A stretch of 64,000 nt of DNA from Metaruminococcus_A sp050943475 (GCA_050943475.1 JBMNPF010000001.1:1-64000); one strand, 5' to 3'. Shown: positions 52,141-60,794, counted from the first letter of the stretch. Notes: generated by a model not told the origin, from the sequence alone. Numbers and translations are program-made.

Positions 52141-52683
52141 TTACAGCTCCTCGCAGAGATGTTTTGCCGAAGCGCGAATAGCCTCCAGCATATAACCGCG
52201 TGAAAACCGGGTAATGGGCAGGCGGTCGCGCGCTACCATGCCGATGTGGCTGCAAATCTCCTCCATGTTGAGCATGCAGTAGGAGGTGCCGCGGCCGGAG
52301 CCGCCTGCCGCTGCGACAAAAATGCAGGGCTTCTCCTTCAGGGCGTGGTTGTGGACGGTTTCCATCCGGCGGATGCGGTCCATCAGCGCCTTCAGCGGCT
52401 CGGAAAGGTCGTGCCAGTAGACCGGGGTGATAAAGACGACAGCTTCGGCCGCGATCATTTTTTCATAGACGGCGGCGAGATCGTCGGCAATGACACAGCT
52501 TCCTTTTTCCTTGCAGTCGCCGTAGCCGCTGCCGCAGACCCGGCAGCGCTGGATTTCCAGCGAATTCAGCTGGATGGGATCGGCTTCCCGGCCCGCCTCA
52601 AGGATGCCGGAAACGGCAGCGTCCTTGCATGCGGCGGTTAAACCGTCCGGATTGGGGCTTGCCCAAATGACAGGGATTGACAT
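52141..52683 (-). CDS. Flavodoxin-family NAD(P)H-dependent FMN oxidoreductase
   Basis: A 180-residue flavodoxin-fold protein. The FMN phosphate loop is ASPNPDGLTAAC (about residues 8-19), the cysteine-containing CRVCGSGYGDCKEKGSC is typical of NADPH-dependent FMN reductases with iron-sulfur or disulfide partners, and FITPVYWHDLSEPLKALMDR is the flavin-stacking strand. The ATG at 52683 has AGGTG 6 bases upstream; a GTG at 52692 is too close to it. Substrate unknown. Confidence 0.88.
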   Translation of the reverse strand: MSIPVIWASPNPDGLTAACKDAAVSGILEAGREADPIQLNSLEIQRCRVCGSGYGDCKEKGSCVIADDLAAVYEKMIAAEAVVFITPVYWHDLSEPLKALMDRIRRMETVHNHALKEKPCIFVAAAGGSGRGTSYCMLNMEEICSHIGMVARDRLPITRFSRGYMLEAIRASAKHLCEEL

Positions 52684-52884
52684 AATACGCACCTCACATT
52701 TGTTAAACTGGTAGAGAGCTTTTTATAATATACGGCCGGGCGGCCGCAGAAAGACCAGACAGGCTGTAAACACTGTGCGCCCGGAAAACGCCTGCTTTCG
52801 GTGGAAAGCATAAGCTTCTGAGGGGATTCCCCGCCGGAAAGCGGCAAAAACGGCCGCAAACTTCGCGTTTCTTCCGCATGACGG

Positions 52885-52913
52885 TTTACAACACTCTTTA
52901 ATAATGGTATAAT
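52885..52913 (+). promoter_or_regulatory. Promoter of the gene at 53017
   Basis: TTTACA (52885-52890), a 17-bp spacer and TATAAT (52908-52913). Confidence 0.75.
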
Positions 52914-53016
52914 AAACTATCGTTACTGAATAAGTTGGCTTTATGAATGGATGAAGCTGAACCGGGCGTGTTCCCAAAAAGCCCGGCGTTTGGATTGAAT
53001 GAAAAGGAGGAAGATT

Positions 53017-53313
53017 ATGGCTGAACAGCAATCTGCATTTTTTACTTATAAAGGAAAACCCCTGGTTCGCAAAGGGGACACCATCTACTATGGTTCCATG
53101 GGGGATGATTACGTTGTCATGCTGAACGTACAGTCCCACACCAAAGAGGGCGACCTCAACCTGGCGGACAATGTGACCGTCCAGCTCATGCATACCGACA
53201 CCACCATTAACCCAATGGATATTGTGGTCAAAAAAGCCGAGAAAAAGGGCCTGTATCAGGCGCTGGACATTGCGAGCATCTGGCTTGAACGCGCGCTGGA
53301 AGGCGGAGAATAA
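53017..53313 (+). CDS. Conserved small protein of unknown function
   Basis: A 98-residue protein. Its beta-rich N-terminal half (FTYKGKPLVRKGDTIYYGSM, then YVVMLNVQSH) and helical C terminus (KGLYQALDIASIWLERAL) match a family I remember from Oscillospiraceae genomes with no function. AAGGAGG precedes the ATG at 53017; the in-frame codon at 52999 lies before it. Monocistronic with promoter and terminator. Confidence 0.65.
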   Translation: MAEQQSAFFTYKGKPLVRKGDTIYYGSMGDDYVVMLNVQSHTKEGDLNLADNVTVQLMHTDTTINPMDIVVKKAEKKGLYQALDIASIWLERALEGGE

Positions 53314-53324
53314 TTTCAGCATCC

Positions 53325-53359
53325 ATCCCCGGACGTCCTTTTGGCGCCCGGGGATTTTT
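53325..53359 (+). terminator. Intrinsic terminator
   Basis: ATCCCCGG (53325-53332) pairs with CCGGGGAT (53348-53355), followed by TTTTC. It lies just after the stop at 53313. Confidence 0.75.
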
Positions 53360-53765
53360 CTGCCGGGCGGCCGGTGTTCCCCCGCGCGCTTTCATGGTTG
53401 TTTCCATTTTAGCACATGCCGGAGCGGGATGGAAGCGCAGCAAAACGAATTTCGCATTTCTTACGCCGCCGGCACTGCATTTGCACCATTTTTCCGCGTC
53501 TGCATACTATAACAATGAACATAGAATTTATTTTCCGTTTCCCGCCCAGACACAGCGGGAGCAACATGGTTTTGCCTCCTCATAATGGTAAGCGCCCCGC
53601 AGGATCCTTTGCCCTGCGGGGCGCTTATTGTTTCATGCCGCTGCAACGCCCCTTTTTGGGTGGACCAGCAGTCCAATCCATCCGTTCCCAATGCCGCCGC
53701 TTCTCCCTTATAACGCTTCTGCTATTGTCCTCTCAAAATTACATGGTTCGTTCCGGATTTTCCCG
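53360..53765. other. Intergenic stretch with one strong hairpin
   Basis: About 400 bases without a supported gene. A 14-bp hairpin AAGCGCCCCGCAGG/CCTGCGGGGCGCTT lies at 53590-53626 without a T run. Confidence 0.5.
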
Positions 53766-53794
53766 TTGACATCCCTTTCTGTCTGTGTTATTCT
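53766..53794 (+). promoter_or_regulatory. Promoter of the GntR-type regulator
   Basis: TTGACA (53766-53771), a 17-bp spacer and TATTCT (53789-53794). Confidence 0.7.
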
Positions 53795-53804
53795 ATTGGT
53801 ACAG

Positions 53805-53820
53805 ACTTGTATATACCTGT
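53805..53820 (+). promoter_or_regulatory. Candidate GntR operator
   Basis: ACTTGTATATACCTGT is a dyad (AC..GTATATAC..GT) at +1 to +20 of the promoter, similar to operators of GntR/HutC-type regulators. The regulator downstream is its likely ligand. Confidence 0.55.
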
Positions 53821-53972
53821 TAGACATAGAACGAACCAATTCCGTGTTTTCGCCGCATGTGGTTTGACCAAACAACATGCCTGCCGCTCCGCCATTTGGA
53901 ATGGCGGGCGGTGCGGGAGCCGATTTCCCATCCAGCCGGGAGCTGGGTGCAAAGGTGGAAAGGAGGATGCAG

Positions 53973-54713
53973 ATGACTGGAAGTTTGGACCGCCAGAGCC
54001 CGCAGCCGCTTCATTTGCAGTTTGAAGAACTTTTACGGGAGCAGCTTGACAACGAAGAATGGCCGGCACATTCCTGCATCCCGTCGGAAAACGAACTCAG
54101 CCGCCGGTATGGCATCAGCCGGATGACGGTGCGCGCCGTGCTGACAAGGCTGGTGGACGCCGGGCTTTTGTACCGGGTGCCGGGCAAAGGCACCTTTGTG
54201 GCGGAGCCCAAGATTGTAAGCCGCCCCCTCTCCCAGATGGGGATTACCCAGCAGCTTGAGCAGATGGGCTACGAAACCACCACCAGGGTGATCAACATCG
54301 GGGTTGTTTCCTGCCCCTCCAAGATAGCAAGACGGATTGGCGTCAAGGCCGGAGAGGATGTTTACACCATCAAGCGGCTGCGGTTTGTCAAAGGCGAACC
54401 GCTCTCCATCCACACCTCGTATATCCCGCTCAGCCTGTGCAGCGATTTGGAAATGCAGGACTTTGAGCACAACCAGCTCTGCGATATTATGGAGCAAACC
54501 TACCACTATGAAATTGTCCGGCGGTGCGAAACGCTGGAATCCACCACCGCTTCGCTGGAGGAAGCGGAGCTTTTAGAGGTCAAACCGGCTTTCCCGCTAC
54601 TACTGCTCAACACCACCATGTATACCCACGGCGACCGGCCCATTGAATGCTCGGTGGTGGTCTTTCGCGGGGATAAATTCAAAATCAAGCTGGAATTCAA
54701 CAAGGGAATGTAA
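53973..54713 (+). CDS. GntR-family transcriptional regulator (HutC/UTRA type)
   Basis: A 246-residue regulator. Winged helix at about residues 8-78 (QFEELLREQLDN, then SENELSRRYGISRMTVRAVL, then a GTFV wing), followed by a UTRA effector domain (about 90-240) that usually binds a phosphorylated sugar. The ATG at 53973 is used because AAAGGAGG abuts an upstream ATG at 53967. A terminator at 54726 separates it from the sugar operon, which it probably controls. Confidence 0.92.
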   Translation: MTGSLDRQSPQPLHLQFEELLREQLDNEEWPAHSCIPSENELSRRYGISRMTVRAVLTRLVDAGLLYRVPGKGTFVAEPKIVSRPLSQMGITQQLEQMGYETTTRVINIGVVSCPSKIARRIGVKAGEDVYTIKRLRFVKGEPLSIHTSYIPLSLCSDLEMQDFEHNQLCDIMEQTYHYEIVRRCETLESTTASLEEAELLEVKPAFPLLLLNTTMYTHGDRPIECSVVVFRGDKFKIKLEFNKGM

Positions 54714-54725
54714 CTGCGCGCGGCG

Positions 54726-54761
54726 GCGGATGAAAGGCTGAAAAAGCCGCATCTGCTTTTT
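54726..54761 (+). terminator. Terminator between regulator and sugar operon
   Basis: GCGGATG (54726-54732) pairs with CATCTGC (54750-54756), with an inner GGCT/AGCC helix, followed by five T. It may insulate gntR from the operon or act as an attenuator. Confidence 0.6.
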
Positions 54762-54980
54762 CCGAAGCGCGCACATTCTTATGCGGCGCGCCGCCGTACA
54801 AATATGCGTTTGCCCGACGGCAGCATCCGTATGGCAGCGGCCGGTTACCGGCACCCGTACAGGCCCCCTCTCCTGCCCGCGTTGGGCAACTGCGGCTGTC
54901 TGGATTCATCAAACGGCGGCCCAGACAGGATACCGGCTTTTTCGATTAAAATACGAACCAACACAAAAAGGAGTGCGACT

Positions 54981-56306
54981 ATGAAAGTATTATCCGTCGA
55001 TTTTGGGACCTCCTCGGTCAAACTTTCGGTGGTAGACGACCAACTCAACATTCTGGATTCCGCCAAAGTGTCCTACCAGCTCCGGGTAACCAACGGCGAC
55101 TGGATTGAGCTTGACGGCGACGTGCTGTTTGACGCGATGCTCGAAGGCATCCGCAAGCTCGACAAGCACGCGGCGGAGATTGAGCTCATCGGGTTTGACA
55201 CCTTCTCCCCTTCCATGACCTTTATGGACGCCGAGGGCAACGCCCTGCATCCGGTGCTCACCCACCTGGACCGGCGCAGCAAGGAGCAAACCCAGGAAAT
55301 CCTGCGGGTGATGGGCAAGGAGAAGTTCCAAAGCATTACCGGCATTCAGCCGTTTACCGGCGGCGCTTCGGTGACTTCGGTGCTTTGGATGAAAGAAAAC
55401 CGCCCCGACGTTTTTGAACCCGCAGTCAAGCTCGGCCACCTGAATACATACATCTACAAGCGGCTGACCGGTGTCTGGGCAACCGACCCGACCAACGCTT
55501 CGATGACCGGCATGTACGAGACGGTCACCGGAAAGGGCTGGTCGGAGGAGATCTGCGGCGCTTTCGGCATCCCGATGGAAAAACTGCCGCCGATTCTGGA
55601 GGCGGGCACCGTTGCGGGAAGCCTCAAGCCTGAAGTGGCAGAAGCCTGCGGGCTGAAAGCGGGCATCCCAGTGGCGCTCGGCGGCAACGACGCGGCGACC
55701 GCACAGGTGGGCGCCGGGAATACCAAATCCGGTGAGATTCTGAACATCTCCGGCAGCAGCGAGATGGTTTCCATCCTTTCAGACACGCCAAAGGTCAACG
55801 ATAAATATTACCTGCGCTGTTCCGCAACGCCGGGCCTGTGGCAGATTTTCGCCATCACGGCAAGCGGCTTTGCCCTTGACTGGTTCCGCGAGGAATTTTA
55901 CAAGGATATGGACGCCCGCACCTTCTTTGACAAGGAGATGCCGGACGTTATTGCCCACAACCTGAACACCACCGAGGTCGGCTTCCTCCCCTACATTGCG
56001 GGCGACCGGCAGAGCCTGGAGCCCAAGCGCGGCGCCTTTACGGGGCTGACCTTACAGGCAACCCGCAAGGATTTTCTGGCGGCAATCTTTTTGGGCATTC
56101 ATCAGCCGATTCAGGAGACCATTGCGCTTGCCGAGGAATTCCTTACCCTGAACAAAACCATTAAGCTCACCGGCGGCATGGTGGACGACGCCTTTTTGCA
56201 GATTAAGCACAAGCTCTTCCCCGGCTATGAATTCACTGTCAAGCCGGACTGCCCGGTGCTCGGCAACGTCGTACTGGCGCTGGAGGGGCTTAAGCGAGCG
56301 AAATAA
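54981..56306 (+). CDS. FGGY-family carbohydrate kinase
   Basis: A 441-residue sugar kinase. The ATP-binding DFGTSSVKLSVVD motif at residues 6-18 and the second domain with GGNDAATAQVGAGNTKSGE (about residues 237-255) define the FGGY fold. It would phosphorylate a ketose, polyol or sugar acid before the isomerase and transketolase downstream. AAAGGAG precedes the ATG at 54981; the longer open frame from 54804 spans the intergenic region. The exact substrate is unknown. Confidence 0.9.
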   Translation: MKVLSVDFGTSSVKLSVVDDQLNILDSAKVSYQLRVTNGDWIELDGDVLFDAMLEGIRKLDKHAAEIELIGFDTFSPSMTFMDAEGNALHPVLTHLDRRSKEQTQEILRVMGKEKFQSITGIQPFTGGASVTSVLWMKENRPDVFEPAVKLGHLNTYIYKRLTGVWATDPTNASMTGMYETVTGKGWSEEICGAFGIPMEKLPPILEAGTVAGSLKPEVAEACGLKAGIPVALGGNDAATAQVGAGNTKSGEILNISGSSEMVSILSDTPKVNDKYYLRCSATPGLWQIFAITASGFALDWFREEFYKDMDARTFFDKEMPDVIAHNLNTTEVGFLPYIAGDRQSLEPKRGAFTGLTLQATRKDFLAAIFLGIHQPIQETIALAEEFLTLNKTIKLTGGMVDDAFLQIKHKLFPGYEFTVKPDCPVLGNVVLALEGLKRAK

Positions 56307-56384
56307 CCTTGAAGTATTTCCCCCAGAGCGAAAAAATCCGGCGGGATTCTCCCGCCATCCTGCGTTGGGGAAAGGAGAGACGAA

Positions 56385-56834
56385 ATGCAGATCCGGCGGG
56401 CAACCGAAAACGACACCGAAGCGCTGTTTCAAAACCGGGTGTGTTTCCTGGCCGAAGATATGCGCCAGTCCTTACCAAATACGTTGCGCGCAGAACTGAG
56501 GGAATACATCCGGCTGCACACGGCGGATGGACGTCTCATCAGCGTAATTGCGGAGGAGAACGGCTGTATTGCCGCCTGTGCCATGCTCAACCTTTATGAG
56601 AGCTACCCAACGGCCGCCAACCCGGGCGGCAGGATTGGGCACCTGTTCAACGTCAATACCCGGCCGGAATTCCGCCGCAAAGGGCTTGCCGAAGCGGTTG
56701 TAAGACGGCTTTTACAGGAGGCAACGGCAGCGGGCGCGGGGATCATCACACTGGATTATACCGAACAGGGCAAACCGCTCTATGAAAAGCTGGGCTTTGA
56801 ACACGCAGAGCACGATATGAAGCTTTTTCTATAG
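56385..56834 (+). CDS. GNAT-family N-acetyltransferase
   Basis: A 149-residue acyltransferase. The acetyl-CoA loop is RPEFRRKGLAEAVVRRLLQE (about residues 90-109), and the C terminus has PLYEKLGFEHAE. It is embedded in the sugar operon but has no obvious link to sugar chemistry. AAAGGAGA lies upstream of the ATG. Confidence 0.85.
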   Translation: MQIRRATENDTEALFQNRVCFLAEDMRQSLPNTLRAELREYIRLHTADGRLISVIAEENGCIAACAMLNLYESYPTAANPGGRIGHLFNVNTRPEFRRKGLAEAVVRRLLQEATAAGAGIITLDYTEQGKPLYEKLGFEHAEHDMKLFL

Positions 56835-57127
56835 CTCTCCCCTGTTTCAGCGGCAGAACCGCATCGGCCACAGGCGGCCCTTTCGGGGCTTGGAACCCGT
56901 ATACCGCTCTGAAAAATCGTTTTGGCTTTTGCTGCGGAAGAAACCGGCGCTCGTCCAAACGCCGTCTGTGCGCCGTCATTGCTGAAAGAGAACCAGCCCT
57001 GTCTTTTTGGCGTTTCTGTAATGACTTCCACGCGTACCATCCGGATCAAGGGCACTGATACCCGACTAAAACCGGAAACGGTTTTACATAAACAACCACA
57101 ATCAAACACACTGAAGGAGGAACCACC

Positions 57128-57598
57128 ATGGTAATTTCCATTGGATGCGACAATCTCGCGATTGACCTGAAAAACGCGGTCATCGAAGAAATCAAAAAAC
57201 TGGGGCACGAGGTCAAAGACTTCGGCGTCAAATCCCCGGAGGATCCGTACGACTACCCGGACGTTGCTTATCCGGTTGCAAAAGCGGTTGCAGACGGCGA
57301 GGCGGACCGCGCCATCCTCATCTGCGGCACCGGCATTGGCATGGCCATTTCCGCCAACAAGGTTGACGGCGTTTACGCGGCGGTCTGCCACGACATTTAC
57401 TCCACCGAGCGCTCCATCCTCTCCAACGACTGCAACTGCATGTGCATGGGCGCGTTGGTCATTGGCAAAGCAACTGCGCTGACCCTGGTCCGCACCTGGC
57501 TGGGCCTGACCTTTAAAGAGAGCCCGTCCAGCGCGAAGATTGCCAAGTTCAAACAGATCGAGGCTGGAACCATGGAGGTGAAGCTCCATGCCAACTAA
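57128..57598 (+). CDS. RpiB/LacAB-type sugar-phosphate isomerase, divergent active site
   Basis: A 156-residue isomerase-fold protein. It keeps GCDN (residues 6-9), the active-site cysteine C66 in CGTGIG and the SANK motif, but the histidine after the aspartate is Asn9, and the ring-opening histidine expected near residue 99 is absent (RSILSNDCNC). So it is not a standard ribose-5-phosphate isomerase. AAGGAGGA lies 6 bases before the ATG. Its stop overlaps the transketolase start by 11 bases, implying coupled synthesis. Confidence 0.85.
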   Translation: MVISIGCDNLAIDLKNAVIEEIKKLGHEVKDFGVKSPEDPYDYPDVAYPVAKAVADGEADRAILICGTGIGMAISANKVDGVYAAVCHDIYSTERSILSNDCNCMCMGALVIGKATALTLVRTWLGLTFKESPSSAKIAKFKQIEAGTMEVKLHAN

Positions 57599-58454
57599 CA
57601 AGCCGTTTGACGAGCTGGCTTTGGAGCGCCATGCCTACAACATGCGCCGGATGATCTGCGAGACCATCATCAACAACGGCGAAGGCCACGGCGGCCCGGC
57701 TCTTTCCTGCACCGACATTATGGCTGTTCTCTACATGAACGTCATGAAGATCGACATGGAGAACCCCACCGGCCCGGACTGTGACAAATTCCTGCTCTCT
57801 GCCGGCCACAAGTGCCTTGCACTGTATGCGGCGCTGGCGGAAAAAGGGATTATTGACAAAGAGGTGCTTTCCACCTACAACAAGCTCGGCTCCCCGGTTC
57901 CGGGGCATCCGGACATGACCAAGCTCAAAGGGGTACAGTTCTCCACCGGTTCTCTGGGCCACGGCCTGCCGATTGGCTGCGGGCTCGCCAAAGCCGCCAA
58001 AATGCAGGGCAAGGACTACATGACCTATGTCCTCATGGGCGACGGCGAACACGGCGAAGGCTCGGTTTGGGAGGCGGCGGCTTACGCGGCGCACAACAAG
58101 CTCGACAACCTCGTTGCCATCATTGATGAAAACGGCCTGCAAATCAACGGCACCACCGCACAGGTTCTGCGCCCGGCGCCGTTTGAGGATCGCTACGCCG
58201 GCTTTGGCTGGGCGGTCAAATCCATTGACGGCCACAACCTGAAAGAGATTTACGACGCTCTGAACGCCGCACCGCTTGAGGCAGGCAAACCGACCCTTAT
58301 CGTCGCCAAAACCCACAAGGGCCGGGGCATCTCCTTCATGGAAAATAACATTGACTACCACCACTGGCATCCCGGCAAGGAAGAGCAGGAAAAGGCGCTT
58401 GCCGAGCTCGACGCAATGGATGCGGCAATCAAAGCAAAGGAGGCGGCGAAATAA
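57588..58454 (+). CDS. Transketolase N-terminal subunit
   Basis: A 288-residue TPP-binding half of a split transketolase. The pyrophosphate motif GDGEHGEGSVWEAAAYAAHN (about residues 149-168) followed by IIDENGLQINGTT is intact, as is HKGRGISFMEN near residue 245. The C-terminal half is the next gene, which starts within the stop codon of this one. Split transketolases are common in sugar-catabolic operons of Firmicutes. Confidence 0.93.
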   Translation: MPTNKPFDELALERHAYNMRRMICETIINNGEGHGGPALSCTDIMAVLYMNVMKIDMENPTGPDCDKFLLSAGHKCLALYAALAEKGIIDKEVLSTYNKLGSPVPGHPDMTKLKGVQFSTGSLGHGLPIGCGLAKAAKMQGKDYMTYVLMGDGEHGEGSVWEAAAYAAHNKLDNLVAIIDENGLQINGTTAQVLRPAPFEDRYAGFGWAVKSIDGHNLKEIYDALNAAPLEAGKPTLIVAKTHKGRGISFMENNIDYHHWHPGKEEQEKALAELDAMDAAIKAKEAAK

Positions 58455-59395
58455 TGGCAAAGCAGGATCCAAGAAAGGTTTTTGAGCAGACGCTGCTCGC
58501 TATTGGCAAGGAAAACCCGAAGGTCGTCGGCGTTTCGTGCGACTCCGCAAAAGGCGGCGGCATGTGGTCCTTCGTCGAAGCGTTCCCGGAGCGCTATGTG
58601 GAAATGGGTATCTCCGAGCAGAACGCCATCGGCGTGGCGGCGGGGCTTTCCCAGCAGGGATTCATCCCGGTCGTGGTTGCCATCAACCCGTTTGTCACCA
58701 TGCGCTGCTATGAGCAGGTGCGCGACGACATGGGCTACGTCAACATGAACGTAAAAATTGTAGGCTCCGGCGGCGGACTCGCCTACTCCACCCTCGGCTC
58801 GACCCATGAGACACTGGAGGATATCGCGGTGATGCGCACCATCCCGCACCTGACCATCTTCACCCCTTGCGACGGGTATGAAGTGGAGCAGGCGCTCCGC
58901 AAAGCGGTGGAAATTGAGGGGCCGGTTTACATCCGCATGCCCCGCCAGGCGCGTGAGGATATTGCCGAGCCTTCCACCCGCAGCTTTGTCCCGGGCAAGG
59001 CGGAGATTTTTGAAGGCGGCGACGACGTTGCCCTGCTGGTCTCCGGCACCCTGATGAATGAGGCGCGTGAAGCAGCTGCCCTTTTGAAGGAACAGGGCAT
59101 TGGCGTAACCGTGGCGGACTTTATGACCGTCAAGCCGCTGGATACCGAAGCGGTCAAGGCTCTTTACGCCAAGACCAAGATGCTGGTATCGGTCGAGGAG
59201 CACTGCGACTGCGGCGGCCTTGGCACTGCGGTTGCGGAAACCATCTGCTCCATCCGTTCGGACAAACCGCTTTACCGTCTGGGGATTCCGGAAGGCTCCA
59301 AAGAGGTTGGCCCGTATGACGAGGTGCTGGATTTCTACGGCCTCTCCGCGAAAAAGATTGCGGCAAAGGTTGCAGAACTCTACAAAGCGCTGTAA
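58454..59395 (+). CDS. Transketolase C-terminal subunit
   Basis: A 313-residue pyrimidine-binding and C-terminal half of the split transketolase. The SEQNAIGVAAGLSQQG segment (about residues 55-70) supplies the catalytic glutamate, and the C-terminal domain starts near residue 190. It forms the active enzyme with the product of the previous gene; their ATG/TAA overlap by one base. Confidence 0.93.
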   Translation: MAKQDPRKVFEQTLLAIGKENPKVVGVSCDSAKGGGMWSFVEAFPERYVEMGISEQNAIGVAAGLSQQGFIPVVVAINPFVTMRCYEQVRDDMGYVNMNVKIVGSGGGLAYSTLGSTHETLEDIAVMRTIPHLTIFTPCDGYEVEQALRKAVEIEGPVYIRMPRQAREDIAEPSTRSFVPGKAEIFEGGDDVALLVSGTLMNEAREAAALLKEQGIGVTVADFMTVKPLDTEAVKALYAKTKMLVSVEEHCDCGGLGTAVAETICSIRSDKPLYRLGIPEGSKEVGPYDEVLDFYGLSAKKIAAKVAELYKAL

Positions 59396-59410
59396 GAAAG
59401 GGATGGGCTT

Positions 59411-60301
59411 ATGAACAAGATTTGCACCGGCGTATTTTCGCCGATTACCACCTGCTTCCGCGACGATGGTGCGCTTGACCTGGACGCGCTCCGGGAAAAC
59501 GTGCAGAAGTATGCCGCTTCCCCCATTCATGGCTACCTGGCGCTGGGCTCCAACGGCGAGAACAAGGCGCTGACCAACGAGGAAAAAATTGAGGTGGCAA
59601 GGGTCATCATTCAGAACAAGGCGCCGGAACAGATTGTGATGGCGGGTTCGATTTTTGAATCCACCATGGAGACCATTGCCTTTGCGAAAGAGATGGAACA
59701 GCTGGGCGCGGATTACATCACCCTGCTCTCCCCCTGCTATTTCAAAAGCATGATGAAAGATGAAGTGCTCATCAAGTATTTCACCGATGTCGCTTCCGCA
59801 GTAGATACCCCCTGCATGCTCTACAACGCCCCGCAGTTTTGCGGCGGCATTACCCTGAGCCTGAACGTCATTAAAGAATGCGCAAAACACCCGAACATCG
59901 TCGGCATTAAGGATTCCTCCAGCGGCAATGTTGAGAAGATTGCACTGAGCGTCCCGAAGGACTTCCAGGTGCTGTCCGGCTCGGCAAACACCTTCTTAAG
60001 CTGTCTGTTAAACGGCGGCATCGGCGGTGTTATCTCGCTGGCAAACAGCATGCCGGAGGTGGTCTGCCGTTTGTATGATTACTTCATGGCGGGCGAGCTC
60101 GCAAAGGCGGCCGCGCTCAACCGGGAAATCATCCGGGCGAACCTCGGGGTTTCCGGCAAATACGGTGTTGCGGGCGTCAAATACGCCATGGATTTGAACG
60201 GTTTCCACGGCGGTGCGCCGCGTCTGCCGCTGCTGCCCATTACCGAAGAAGGCAAACAGTCGGTCAAAGCCTGCCTTGACGCTGCGGATTTCTCTTTATA
60301 A
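59411..60301 (+). CDS. DapA-family aldolase/lyase
   Basis: A 296-residue class I lyase of the dihydrodipicolinate synthase superfamily. The Schiff-base lysine is K167 (GIKDSSSG) and the catalytic tyrosine is Y138 (YNAP), with the substrate-loop GSNGENKAL near residue 47. The superfamily cleaves 2-keto-3-deoxy acids and related substrates; the operon position beside kinase, isomerase and transketolase suggests a sugar-derived substrate rather than lysine synthesis. Last gene of the module. Confidence 0.9.
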   Translation: MNKICTGVFSPITTCFRDDGALDLDALRENVQKYAASPIHGYLALGSNGENKALTNEEKIEVARVIIQNKAPEQIVMAGSIFESTMETIAFAKEMEQLGADYITLLSPCYFKSMMKDEVLIKYFTDVASAVDTPCMLYNAPQFCGGITLSLNVIKECAKHPNIVGIKDSSSGNVEKIALSVPKDFQVLSGSANTFLSCLLNGGIGGVISLANSMPEVVCRLYDYFMAGELAKAAALNREIIRANLGVSGKYGVAGVKYAMDLNGFHGGAPRLPLLPITEEGKQSVKACLDAADFSL

Positions 60302-60314
60302 GCTTGATACCTCA

Positions 60315-60345
60315 AAAAAGCTCCTGTGAAATACAGGAGCTTTTT
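60315..60345 (+). terminator. Terminator of the sugar operon
   Basis: Stem AAAAAGCTCCTGT/ACAGGAGCTTTTT (60315-60327 with 60333-60345), 14 bases after the stop. Confidence 0.9.
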
Positions 60346-60492
60346 GTTTTGCACAAATACCTTTATTTGTATAATTTAGGACAATTTATACGTTTTGTTG
60401 TTGGTTTTACAAAGCCAGCCATTTGTTATTTTGTATATTATTCCTGTATCATACAATTCGTAATTCCAAAGCAGTATAATCAATGTTCTAAT

Positions 60493-60505
60493 ATACAATT
60501 TGTAT
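60493..60505. repeat. Palindrome ATACAATTTGTAT, copy 1
   Basis: A perfect 13-base dyad just after the stop of the small membrane-protein gene. A second copy is at 60714. Confidence 0.7.
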
Positions 60506-60507
60506 TA

Positions 60508-60651
60508 TCATTTGCTTTTACGGTTCTCCCCAATAATAATACACATTTTCTTCAATGGGTTCATACCATTATGCCAATACCCGCGTAGCAGATAAATAAA
60601 AACCAGCGCCAGCGCAACAACCAGCAAAAAGGAAACAAATGCAATCGACAA
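60508..60651 (-). CDS. Small single-pass membrane protein, 47 residues
   Basis: A 47-residue frame from a TTG start with AGGAGGTG 5 bases upstream. One transmembrane helix (IAFVSFLLVVALALVFIYLL, about residues 3-22), then a charged tail (RGYWHNGMNPLKKM...GENRKSK). The gene lies in an AT-rich strip between two ATACAATTTGTAT palindromes. No family recognised. Confidence 0.5.
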   Translation of the reverse strand: MSIAFVSFLLVVALALVFIYLLRGYWHNGMNPLKKMCIIIGENRKSK

Positions 60652-60713
60652 AACAGCACCTCCTAATCCAATACTATTGTTAGCGATCAGGAGTTCCTTT
60701 TCTATGATATTAA

Positions 60714-60726
60714 ATACAATTTGTAT
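60714..60726. repeat. Palindrome ATACAATTTGTAT, copy 2
   Basis: The second perfect copy, about 63 bases upstream of the small membrane-protein gene and just 3-prime of the guaB terminator. It could be an operator. Confidence 0.7.
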
Positions 60727-60742
60727 AAATAGCTTCTAATAC

Positions 60743-60776
60743 AACAAAAGAGCAGGTATTTCCCTGCTCTTTTGTT
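60743..60776 (-). terminator. Terminator of guaB
   Basis: A 14-bp stem AACAAAAGAGCAGG/CCTGCTCTTTTGTT (60743-60756 with 60763-60776), directly after the guaB stop on the minus strand. Confidence 0.85.
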
Positions 60777-60794
60777 ATACAAACTGTAATTTTA

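Noticed and set aside
58355..59890. 511-codon minus-strand frame across the transketolase genes
   Set aside because: Antisense to the transketolase subunits and DapA-like gene, all with intact motifs; long open frames are expected opposite GC-rich third positions.
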